Shown here in pieces: positions 1 through 5,621 of a stretch of 8,952 nucleotides of DNA; positions within the stretch are counted from its first letter, which is position 1; each line of letters opens with the position of its first letter. The stretch comes from an uncultured Bacteroidota bacterium. Lineage in GTDB: Bacteria > Bacteroidota > Bacteroidia > Flavobacteriales > Flavobacteriaceae. The DNA lies in contig CAIRNC010000017.1 in NCBI GenBank assembly GCA_903879875.1, positions 1 through 8,952 of the forward strand, given 5' to 3'. A program made the position numbers and the translations under genes. A model generated the notes under the pieces. It saw nothing but the letters and a program-made list of their open reading frames with translations. It searched no databases and was not told where the DNA came from.

Positions 1-5
1 CTGTG

Positions 6-29
6 AAAATCTGTGAAATCAGTGGCTAA
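6..29. repeat. Degenerate copy of an AAATCYGTG-type intergenic repeat
   Basis: This stretch reads AAATCTGTGAAATCAGTGG followed by CTAA. It aligns, as a reverse complement, with 2101-2124 (AAATCCGTGTTATCGGTGTG, then CTA). About 17 of 22 positions match with a one-base gap. An additional CTGTG precedes it at 1-5. It fills almost all of the 44 bases before the first gene, so the upstream neighbour ends outside the window or just at its edge. One short reading frame (V-K-I-C-E-I-S-G-stop) crosses it, but eight codons cannot be called a gene tail. The similarity is seen directly; membership of a genome-wide family is inference. Confidence 0.5.
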
Positions 30-44
30 ATAATTAAGAAAAAA

Positions 45-1127
45 ATGAAAATAATTGATAAATACATTCTAAAAAGATATTTGTCCAATTTTGTGGTCAT
101 GTTACTCTTGTTTATTCCCATCGGGATTGTCATTGACGTTTCGGAAAAGGTCAATAAAATGATTGAGAATAAGGTGCCTTTTGCCGACATTGCCAATTAT
201 TATTTTTATTTTACGATCCATTACACCAATATGTTGTTTCCGATTTTTTTGTTTTTATCCATTATATGGTTTACATCAAAATTGGCAAACAATACCGAAA
301 TTATTGCCATTTTAAGTTCTGGAATTTCATTTACTCGATTCATGCGCCCTTATATTATTGGTGCTGTTATTGTTTCGTTCTTTGCCTTGATTATGGGCTT
401 TTTTCTAGCACCAAAAGCCAGTCGGGTGTACAATGATTTCCGATATACTTATCTTATTGGTAACGGACTAAACGAAATGCGAGACAATTCTAATGTGTTT
501 CGACAAATCAGTGGTGATGAGTTTATTTATGTGGGCAATTTTAATGAAACCTCTAAAGTGGCATTTAATTTTTCCTTAGAAAAGTTTAAAGACGAGAAAC
601 TACTTTTTAAAATTGTTGCCGAAAGAATCAAATGGAATCCGAGAACTAAAACCTACACTATGTTTGGTTATTCCAAAAGAAAAGTAGGCGTTTTAAGTGA
701 TAAAATTGAAGCCTTAGAAAAAAAAGACACCGTATTTAATTTTGATTTAGAAGATTTAGCACCCACTATTTATGTTGCCGAAACTTTGCAAATGAACGAG
801 CTAAGTCGATTTATTGACAAAGAAACCAAAAGAGGTTCTTCAAATATCAATGTGTATTTGGTGGTGCTTTACAAAAAATTCAGCATTCCCGTTTCGGCAT
901 TTATTTTGACCATAATTGCTGTAGCCGCTTCTTCTATGAAACGTCGTGGTGGAATGGGAATTAATTTAGCCATCGGAATTGCTTTGGCATTTACGTTTGT
1001 TTTCTTCGACAAAATATTTGGCGTATTAGCCGAAAAATCGAGTATTCCGCCACTAATTGCCGTTTGGATTCCGAATATTTTGTTTGGAATATTAGCTGTT
1101 TTTCTACTACGAAATGCAAAACGATAA
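45..1127 (+). CDS. LptF/LptG-family (YjgP/YjgQ) lipopolysaccharide export permease
   Basis: This inner-membrane protein of 360 aa is the permease type that, with the LptB ATPase, extracts lipopolysaccharide from the inner membrane and feeds it to the periplasmic Lpt bridge. The layout fits the family: three N-terminal membrane segments near residues 16-31, 60-79 and 103-122, a soluble periplasmic region at about 125-270 (the expected beta-jellyroll), then three segments near 279-297, 304-323 and 336-355. Family-like stretches are APKASRVYNDFRY (122-134) and the C-terminal RRGGMG (300-305) followed by a P-x-x-x-A-x-W-x-P-N pattern (335-344). Length is normal for LptF/LptG. The ATG follows an A-rich leader without a Shine-Dalgarno sequence, normal for Bacteroidetes. 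The next gene starts inside its last codons, so the two are probably co-translated. Whether it acts as LptF or LptG cannot be decided from sequence reading alone. Confidence 0.9.
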   Translation: MKIIDKYILKRYLSNFVVMLLLFIPIGIVIDVSEKVNKMIENKVPFADIANYYFYFTIHYTNMLFPIFLFLSIIWFTSKLANNTEIIAILSSGISFTRFMRPYIIGAVIVSFFALIMGFFLAPKASRVYNDFRYTYLIGNGLNEMRDNSNVFRQISGDEFIYVGNFNETSKVAFNFSLEKFKDEKLLFKIVAERIKWNPRTKTYTMFGYSKRKVGVLSDKIEALEKKDTVFNFDLEDLAPTIYVAETLQMNELSRFIDKETKRGSSNINVYLVVLYKKFSIPVSAFILTIIAVAASSMKRRGGMGINLAIGIALAFTFVFFDKIFGVLAEKSSIPPLIAVWIPNILFGILAVFLLRNAKR

Positions 1128-1986
1128 ACTAAAAAACTATTTACATCTTCATCTCATCGTTTTTATTTGGGGGTTCACTGCCGTATTGGGCAAACTCATT
1201 TCGCTACAAGCCTTAGATTTGGTTTGGTTTAGAATGTTGTTTGCTTTGCTAATCATGGTTGTTTATGTGTTGTACACCAAAGAATCCTTAAAGATTCCGC
1301 TAAAAACGTTTGTCGGGTTTATGCTTTCGGGAGTGATCATTGCATGCCATTGGTTCACCTTTTACGAAGCCATAAAATCGTCTAATATTTCGGTTACATT
1401 AGCGTGTTTGTCAACAGGTGCATTCTTTGCATCGCTATTAGAACCTATTTTTTACAAACGAAAAATTATTTGGTACGAACTAGTATTCGGATTGGTAGTA
1501 ATAGCAGGCTTGTTGGTGATTTTTAATGTAGAAACCCAGTACAAATTAGGCATCTTTTTAGCACTCATTTCTGCCTTTTTATCCGCACTTTTCTCGGTCA
1601 TCAACGGTAAATATGCCAAAGAATACAATTCCAATGTTATTGCCATTTACGAATTGGGCGGTGGTTTATTCTTTTTGACCCTTTATCTTTTCTTTTCAGA
1701 TAAACTAACGCCTAGCTTCTTCACCATCAGCCGAAATGATTTCTTATGGTTGTTGATTTTATCATCCATTTGTACCGCTTATGCCTTTTCAGCATCGGTA
1801 AAAGTCATGAAATTTCTCAGTCCTTATACGGTCATGCTCACCATCAATTTAGAACCTATTTACGGCACCATTCTAGCGGTAATTGTCTTTAGCGAAAAAG
1901 AAAAAATGAGCCCCGAATTTTATATCGGAGCACTTATCATCCTTTCAACCGTTATCATCAATGGCTTTCTGAAAAAGCAGTATTAA
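1114..1986 (+). CDS. DMT-superfamily (EamA) transporter
   Basis: This 290-aa, very hydrophobic protein has about ten predicted membrane segments arranged as two EamA repeats (about residues 8-138 and 145-286). Family signs include the RMLFALL stretch at 40-46, an HWFTFYEAIKSS segment at 79-90, and the paired LEP motifs ending segments in each half (LEPIF at 109-113, LEPIY at 246-250). EamA proteins export or import small metabolites such as amino acids or nucleosides; the substrate cannot be read from the sequence. The start codon lies 14 nt inside the preceding permease gene, so translational coupling is likely and no separate promoter is expected. No hairpin terminator follows at once; instead a hexanucleotide repeat begins at the stop codon. 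The shared operon need not mean a role in lipopolysaccharide export. Confidence 0.92.
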   Translation: MQNDKLKNYLHLHLIVFIWGFTAVLGKLISLQALDLVWFRMLFALLIMVVYVLYTKESLKIPLKTFVGFMLSGVIIACHWFTFYEAIKSSNISVTLACLSTGAFFASLLEPIFYKRKIIWYELVFGLVVIAGLLVIFNVETQYKLGIFLALISAFLSALFSVINGKYAKEYNSNVIAIYELGGGLFFLTLYLFFSDKLTPSFFTISRNDFLWLLILSSICTAYAFSASVKVMKFLSPYTVMLTINLEPIYGTILAVIVFSEKEKMSPEFYIGALIILSTVIINGFLKKQY

Positions 1987-2114
1987 TGGGAATGGCAATG
2001 AAAATGGCAATAGCAATAGCAATTGCAATAGCAATAGCAATTTCAATAGCAATGGAAATGACAATGGAAATGACAATGGAAATGACAATGGAAATGGGAA
2101 TAGCACACCGATAA
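1986..2114 (+). CDS. Possible 42-codon ORF made entirely of microsatellite (doubtful)
   Basis: An ATG at 1986 shares its A with the TAA stop of the DMT gene (TAATG), the geometry of translational coupling. The frame stays open to a TAA at 2112-2114. The product would be a dipeptide-repeat chain: M-A and I-A pairs (residues 3-22, strongly hydrophobic), then M-E-M-T repeats (23-36), ending G-I-A-H-R. A short membrane-type peptide is imaginable. A second frame through the same array (from 1988) is also open and would give asparagine-alternating residues. Six- and twelve-base units keep any stop-free phase open by construction, so openness is weak evidence for a gene. I know no family with this sequence. 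It is listed because the overlap geometry is exact, not because expression is shown. Confidence 0.15.
   Translation: MGMAMKMAIAIAIAIAIAISIAMEMTMEMTMEMTMEMGIAHR
1987..2104 (+). repeat. Hexanucleotide/dodecanucleotide tandem repeat (microsatellite)
   Basis: About 118 bp of near-perfect short tandem repeat starts directly after the DMT stop codon. The first half is built from 6-bp units of the type GCAATA, GCAATG or GCAATT (to about 2050). The second half is a 12-bp unit AATGGAAATGAC with three identical copies (2051-2062, 2063-2074, 2075-2086) and a fourth differing at its last two bases (2087-2098). All units share an AAT-n-n-n rhythm, so the 12-mer looks like two diverged hexamers that then amplified together. 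Such arrays expand and contract by replication slippage, so copy number probably differs between strains. Because unit lengths are multiples of three, length changes would not shift a frame running through it. Confidence 0.9.
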
Positions 2115-2147
2115 CACGGATTTCAATCGATATACACGGATTTTATT
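2101..2147. repeat. Two tandem CACGGATTT-type repeat units
   Basis: ACACGGATTT occurs at 2114-2123 and again at 2134-2143, separated by CAATCGATAT. The first unit, extended leftwards, matches the reverse complement of positions 6-29. The orientation is therefore opposite to the copy before the permease gene, and the two copies bracket the permease-DMT pair. The repeat is too short to code for anything and has no recognisable transposase nearby. I recall similar CACGGATTT/AAATCCGTG sequences between genes in flavobacterial genomes, but that is memory, not a search. Confidence 0.6.
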
Positions 2148-2164
2148 TAAACAATAAAACGATT

Positions 2165-2320
2165 TGTTACTAATGTCAAAGTGTTTCGTTTGTCATGCTG
2201 ACGAAGGAAGTATCACATGAGTTGCTCGTGTTTGTTGCTCACGTTATGTGATTGCTTCGCCAGTTCGCTAACGCTCCGGTTCTTCTTCGCCAGCAGGACA
2301 AAAATAAACAATTAGTAACA
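2165..2320. repeat. Nested inverted-repeat element (MITE- or REP-like)
   Basis: The outer arms are a perfect 10-bp inverted repeat: TGTTACTAAT at 2165-2174 and ATTAGTAACA at 2311-2320. Inside lie inner arms of 20 bp, TGTCATGCTGACGAAGGAAG at 2191-2210 against the reverse complement of 2281-2300, agreeing at 15 of 20 positions (14 of the first 16). A further hairpin nests inside: ATCACAT (2212-2218) with ATGTGAT (2246-2252), and CGTG (2227-2230) with CACG (2239-2242). CTTCGCCAG occurs twice, at 2255-2263 and 2285-2293, so the CTGACGAAG of the left arm (2198-2206) has two possible partners. The core at 2191-2300 is visibly GC-richer than its surroundings. It carries no ORF of note. A non-autonomous mobile element or a transcribed hairpin are the main readings. 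Confidence 0.6.
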
Positions 2321-2346
2321 GACCGTCATAGTAGTTTTATACCATC

Positions 2347-2395
2347 ACAGACAACCGACAACCGATAACCGACATCTGATAACTGATAACTGACA
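2347..2395. repeat. Seven-copy 7-bp tandem repeat, consensus ACYGAYA
   Basis: Seven consecutive heptamers can be read: ACAGACA, ACCGACA, ACCGATA, ACCGACA, TCTGATA, ACTGATA and ACTGACA, followed by a partial ACC. C/T changes at the third and sixth bases account for most of the variation. A 7-bp unit cannot hold a constant reading frame, so this is non-coding DNA. It sits 60 bp upstream of the putative promoter box of the leucine-rich repeat gene; a regulatory role is possible but nothing in the sequence shows it. Confidence 0.8.
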
Positions 2396-2454
2396 ACCTT
2401 TTCGTTGTAAAAGCATTAATTTTAAGCTTATGTAAATCGTATTCATTAATTTCT

Positions 2455-2462
2455 TATGTTTG
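2455..2462 (+). promoter_or_regulatory. Putative -7 promoter box of the leucine-rich repeat gene
   Basis: TATGTTTG is an exact match to the Bacteroidetes -7 consensus TAnnTTTG. It lies 35 nt before the ATG at 2498, which implies a leader of roughly 30 nt. No clear TTG (-33) element is found at the usual spacing, so the call rests on one box in AT-rich DNA. Confidence 0.4.
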
Positions 2463-2497
2463 TAAATCTAAAGCATTGATAACCAAAAACAACCAAT

Positions 2498-3712
2498 ATG
2501 AAAATAAAACTACTTTTTTTAACCCTTCTTTTAGTTCAATTTGCTGGAGCGCAAAACATCAATTTTCCTGATGCCAATTTTAAAAATGCGTTATTGGCGG
2601 CTACAATCGATTATAATGATATTAATTCTCCCATCTTTATCGTTTACCCAAGCATTGATTCAAACAGCGATGGCGAGATTTCTCAAGCCGAAGCTTTGTT
2701 GGTAAATGGTTTAAATCTTGGATATGCACAATTAGATGATCTTTCTGGATTGGAATTTTTCACCAACTTAAAACGGCTAGAATCGTTGTTTTTTAATGCT
2801 ACAACTTTTGATTTTCCAACACTTACCAATTTAGAAGTACTTTATTTGGGCAATGCTGTAACCGGACTTGGAAGCATTTCTAATTTGAATTTGTCCAGTA
2901 ATGTTAATCTTAAAAAGCTCACTTGCACCGTAAATTTTCCATCAATAAATTTAGATAACTTAGTCAATTTAAGAAATTTATCATTGGTTGGCACTTTTAC
3001 TCAAATCGATTTATCGGATGCAACCAACTTGCTCGAACTGTATTTATCGGCACCTGTAACAGCTTTAAATTTAAGCAATAATAACAAATTGATGACACTT
3101 GTTGTCAGTAACTGTTCGATTCAAAATCTTGATTTAAGCAATTGTCCTAATTTAGAAACGGTTTATGCCAATGACAATCAATTGGCAACAATCAATTTTG
3201 GAACCATCAAGCACATTAGAGTTCTGGATTTACACAATAATTTGTTGACCACTATCAATGCCGACAATTTTTTTAATTTGTACATTTTTAATTGCGAAAA
3301 TAATTTATTAAACCAACTTTCAATAAAAAATGATGTCATAGAATCAAACGGAAGTATTCAATTCTCGGGTAATCCAACCCTGCAATCGATTTGCTGTGAT
3401 GAAAATGAAATTGTTTACATTCAAAACCTTTGCAATATGTACGGATATACTACCACTATAAGTGCTTGTGGTTCATCGCAGGGCAAAGAAAATTCCATTT
3501 CTATGTTTCCAAATCCAGTAAAAGACATGTTGCATTTGGACACAACGGATAAAATAAATAAAGTAGAAGTTTATGGTGCAAATGGTTTATTAATAATGAC
3601 TTCTGAAACTGTAATTGATGTTATCGATATGCAATCGTTTCAAAGTGGTATTTACTTCTTGAAAGTCTATCGGGAGAATTTTGTTGATAACATGAAATTC
3701 GTAAAAGGATAG
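2498..3712 (+). CDS. Secreted leucine-rich repeat protein with T9SS C-terminal sorting domain
   Basis: This 404-aa protein starts with a signal peptide (about residues 1-18, cleavage likely after AGA before Q19). An INFPDANFKNALL segment (21-33), common at the front of bacteroidete leucine-rich repeat proteins, leads to a canonical EF-hand-like calcium loop, DSNSDGEISQAE (54-65), with acidic or polar residues at loop positions 1, 3, 5, 9 and 12. Degenerate leucine-rich repeats then run from about 80 to 295, with recurring N-L-x-x-L and L-D-L-S-x-N/C patterns. Cysteines at 299, 300, 312 and 324 close the repeat region. The tail (about 335-404) is a type A T9SS sorting domain: FPNPVKD (337-343), VEVYGANG (356-363), SGIYFLKV (383-390). 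The protein is expected to be exported by Sec, carried across the outer membrane by T9SS and anchored or released. The ligand is unknown. Confidence 0.9.
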   Translation: MKIKLLFLTLLLVQFAGAQNINFPDANFKNALLAATIDYNDINSPIFIVYPSIDSNSDGEISQAEALLVNGLNLGYAQLDDLSGLEFFTNLKRLESLFFNATTFDFPTLTNLEVLYLGNAVTGLGSISNLNLSSNVNLKKLTCTVNFPSINLDNLVNLRNLSLVGTFTQIDLSDATNLLELYLSAPVTALNLSNNNKLMTLVVSNCSIQNLDLSNCPNLETVYANDNQLATINFGTIKHIRVLDLHNNLLTTINADNFFNLYIFNCENNLLNQLSIKNDVIESNGSIQFSGNPTLQSICCDENEIVYIQNLCNMYGYTTTISACGSSQGKENSISMFPNPVKDMLHLDTTDKINKVEVYGANGLLIMTSETVIDVIDMQSFQSGIYFLKVYRENFVDNMKFVKG

Positions 3713-3725
3713 TTACAAATTACAT

Positions 3726-3763
3726 AAAAAAAAGCCATTAGAATTGAACTAATGGCTTTTTTG
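3726..3763. terminator. Bidirectional intrinsic terminator
   Basis: GCCATTAG (3734-3741) pairs perfectly with CTAATGGC (3749-3756) across a 7-nt loop. Eight A residues precede the stem and six T residues follow it, so either transcript ends in a U run. It sits between the stop codon of the leucine-rich repeat gene (3712) and that of the convergent purA (3776) and should serve both. Confidence 0.92.
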
Positions 3764-3775
3764 ATTTTAAAGATA

Positions 3776-5047
3776 TTATCTTCTTATCGTTTGTGTTCTA
3801 TCGGGTCCTACTGAAACAATTTTTATAGGCACTTCAATAGCTTTTTCAATGTACTCGATGTATGCTTTGAGTTCTATCGGCAATTCGTCGTAGGTTGTCA
3901 TTCCGGTTAAATCGGCTTGCCATCCTTTGAATTCTTTAAAGACAGGTGTTACATTTTCGGGTTCTATAGAGTAAGGCAAATGCGCTATTTCTTTTCCATT
4001 ATAGGTATAACCAACGGCTACTTTTAACGTTTCAAACCCTGATAATACATCGCCTTTCATCATCATCAATTGCGTCACCCCATTGATTTGGATAGCATAT
4101 TTTAAGGCCACTAAATCCAACCATCCGCAACGTCTTTGTCTTCCGGTTACAGAACCAAATTCGTTGCCAATTCGTGCCATTGCCGCACCAACTTCGTCAA
4201 AAAGTTCGGTTGGAAAAGGACCACTTCCCACTCGAGTGGTGTAGGCTTTAAAAATACCATATACTTCTTTTATTTTATTAGGTGCTATACCCAAACCTGT
4301 ACATGCACCTGCAGCAGTAGTATTCGATGAAGTCACGAAAGGATAAGTACCAAAATCAACATCTAATAAGGAACCTTGTGCACCTTCACACAAAATTGAT
4401 TTTCCTGCTTTTTGAGCTTGCGCCAAATATTCTTCACTGTCAATAAATTCTAGCTTTTTAAGTTCTTCGATAGCTTCAAAAAACTCATTTTCCATTTCTT
4501 CTAAATTGTATTGAATGGCAACATCATAGAATTTTATCATTTCCTCATGTTTGTTTGCCAAAGCACGATAGCGCTCTTTGAAATCTTCGAGTTCAATGTC
4601 TCCTACTCTAATGCCATTTCTACCTGTTTTATCCATGTAAGTAGGACCAATTCCTTTGAGGGTAGAGCCAATTTTGGCTTTACCTTTGGCCGCTTCAGAG
4701 GCAGCATCTAGCAAACGGTGAGTGGGTAAAATAAGGTGGGCTTTTCTAGAAATCAATAGCCTAGAATGTACATCGATATTGAATTTAGCCAAACCTTCTA
4801 TTTCTTTTTGAAAAACTACAGGGTCAATTACAACACCATTTCCAATAATATTTATAGAGTTGTTATGAAAAATCCCAGAAGGAATGGTTCGTAAAACGTG
4901 TTTAATACCATCAAATTCTAAAGTATGTCCCGCATTAGGACCGCCTTGAAAGCGGGCAATAATATCATATTTGGAGGTTAATACGTCAACAATTTTTCCT
5001 TTGCCTTCGTCTCCCCATTGTAATCCTAGTAATAAATCTACAGTCAT
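3776..5047 (-). CDS. purA: Adenylosuccinate synthetase
   Basis: This 423-aa cytoplasmic enzyme makes adenylosuccinate from IMP and aspartate with GTP hydrolysis, the first committed step from IMP to AMP. The N-terminal signature QWGDEGKGK (10-18) includes the catalytic Asp13, and His41 lies in GGPNAGHT (35-42), at the same numbers as in the E. coli enzyme. Further family blocks are GIGPTYMDKTGRNGIRVGD (132-150), EGAQGSLLDVDFGTYPF (221-237), TGRQRRCGWLD (301-311, IMP and aspartate-binding arginines), the guanine-binding KGD at 331-333 (in place of the T-K-L-D seen in E. coli) and VGPDRTQTI at the end. Length is close to the usual 430 or so. The ATG at 5047 is placed right for the signature and follows an A/C-rich leader. 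It lies 43 nt after fur on the same strand, probably in one transcript with rel and fur. Confidence 0.98.
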   Translation of the reverse strand: MTVDLLLGLQWGDEGKGKIVDVLTSKYDIIARFQGGPNAGHTLEFDGIKHVLRTIPSGIFHNNSINIIGNGVVIDPVVFQKEIEGLAKFNIDVHSRLLISRKAHLILPTHRLLDAASEAAKGKAKIGSTLKGIGPTYMDKTGRNGIRVGDIELEDFKERYRALANKHEEMIKFYDVAIQYNLEEMENEFFEAIEELKKLEFIDSEEYLAQAQKAGKSILCEGAQGSLLDVDFGTYPFVTSSNTTAAGACTGLGIAPNKIKEVYGIFKAYTTRVGSGPFPTELFDEVGAAMARIGNEFGSVTGRQRRCGWLDLVALKYAIQINGVTQLMMMKGDVLSGFETLKVAVGYTYNGKEIAHLPYSIEPENVTPVFKEFKGWQADLTGMTTYDELPIELKAYIEYIEKAIEVPIKIVSVGPDRTQTIRR

Positions 5048-5090
5048 TGTGTTGTTGTTTGTGTTTTTTTTGTAGTTATGAGTTAAGAAC

Positions 5091-5552
5091 TTAGTCCTTA
5101 TTTTGTTTTTTATTTCCGTAAAAATATAGTGAATGATTGGTTATTTCAATATCAAAAATCTCTTCAATTGTCTTTTTGATAGTTTGTATGCGTGGGTCGC
5201 AAAACTCAATTACTTCGCCAGTATCGGTCATGATAATGTGGTCGTGTTGTTTGTCAAAATAGGATTTTTCATAATGTGCCTGATTTTGACCAAATTGGTG
5301 TTTACGAACCAAAGCACAATCCAAAAGCAATTCAATAGTGTTATACAAAGTAGCGCGACTTACACGATAGTTACGATTTTTCATTTTAACATATAAATCT
5401 TCTATGTCAAAATGATCTTCGTTTTCATAGATTTCCTGAAGTATAGCATATCGTTCAGGCGTTTTTCGATGTCCTTTTTCTTCAAGATATTTTGTAAAAA
5501 CATGTTTTACAATTTCTTGATTTTTACTGTTTTCAACGGATATAAGTGTCAT
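5091..5552 (-). CDS. Fur-family metal-dependent transcriptional regulator
   Basis: The protein has 153 aa when started at the ATG at 5552. A TTG three codons upstream (5561) is in frame but overlaps a perfect promoter-like box, so I prefer the ATG. The N-terminal winged-helix region includes HRKTPERYAILQEIY (28-42) and the recognition segment YRVSRATLYNTIELL (62-76). The C-terminal dimerisation and metal part has KQHDHIIMTDTGEVIEFCD (101-119), matching the Fur HHDH-type metal ligands, plus His47 and acidic residues. The CxxC pair that binds structural zinc in many Fur proteins is absent (TDTG at 109-112). Fur proteins repress iron, zinc or peroxide genes; whether this one senses Fe, Zn or peroxide cannot be told. 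It lies 69 nt after rel and 43 nt before purA on the same strand. Confidence 0.93.
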   Translation of the reverse strand: MTLISVENSKNQEIVKHVFTKYLEEKGHRKTPERYAILQEIYENEDHFDIEDLYVKMKNRNYRVSRATLYNTIELLLDCALVRKHQFGQNQAHYEKSYFDKQHDHIIMTDTGEVIEFCDPRIQTIKKTIEEIFDIEITNHSLYFYGNKKQNKD

Positions 5553-5558
5553 ATCTTG

Positions 5559-5566
5559 CAAAGATA
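5559..5566 (-). promoter_or_regulatory. Putative -7 promoter box for fur (near-leaderless)
   Basis: On the minus strand TATCTTTG, an exact TAnnTTTG match, is followed by CAAGAT and then the ATG of fur at 5552. Transcription from it would begin at or within a few bases of the start codon. No TTG is present at the usual -33 distance, so strength is uncertain. It would let fur and purA be expressed apart from rel. Confidence 0.4.
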
Positions 5567-5621
5567 ATTTTTTATTTTTAATGAATAAATGTTTGACCCT
5601 TAAAGTACAATTAATTCAAAA

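Larger units (their letters stand above)
1987..2497. other. 511-bp intergenic repeat island
   Basis: This is the largest gap without a confident gene. In order it holds the 6/12-bp microsatellite, the CACGGATTT units, the nested inverted-repeat element, the heptamer array and finally an AT-rich promoter region (about 2400-2497). I found no tRNA, CRISPR array, transposase fragment or convincing protein-coding ORF in it other than the doubtful frame through the microsatellite. No ordinary hairpin-plus-T-run terminator for the permease-DMT pair is visible; the nested hairpins could serve that purpose only weakly, as they lack a following T run. Confidence 0.8.

Noticed and set aside
1452..1646. 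64-codon ORF on the minus strand inside the DMT gene
   Set aside because: It lies wholly antisense to a well-supported transporter gene and shows no family motif or leader.
2191..2300. Inverted-repeat core as a tRNA or insertion sequence
   Set aside because: No cloverleaf, anticodon arm or CCA end is visible, and no transposase ORF is present.
2347..2395. Heptamer array as a CRISPR array
   Set aside because: Units are 7 bp and directly adjacent, with no spacers and no cas genes nearby.
4136..4330. 64-codon plus-strand ORF inside purA
   Set aside because: Cysteine- and serine-rich antisense shadow of a strongly conserved enzyme; no independent support.
4511..4711. 66-codon plus-strand ORF inside purA
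   Set aside because: Antisense shadow of purA without recognisable motif.
5133..5396. 87-codon plus-strand ORF inside fur
   Set aside because: Opposite-strand shadow of the Fur coding region; the hydrophobic look comes from the complement of charged codons.
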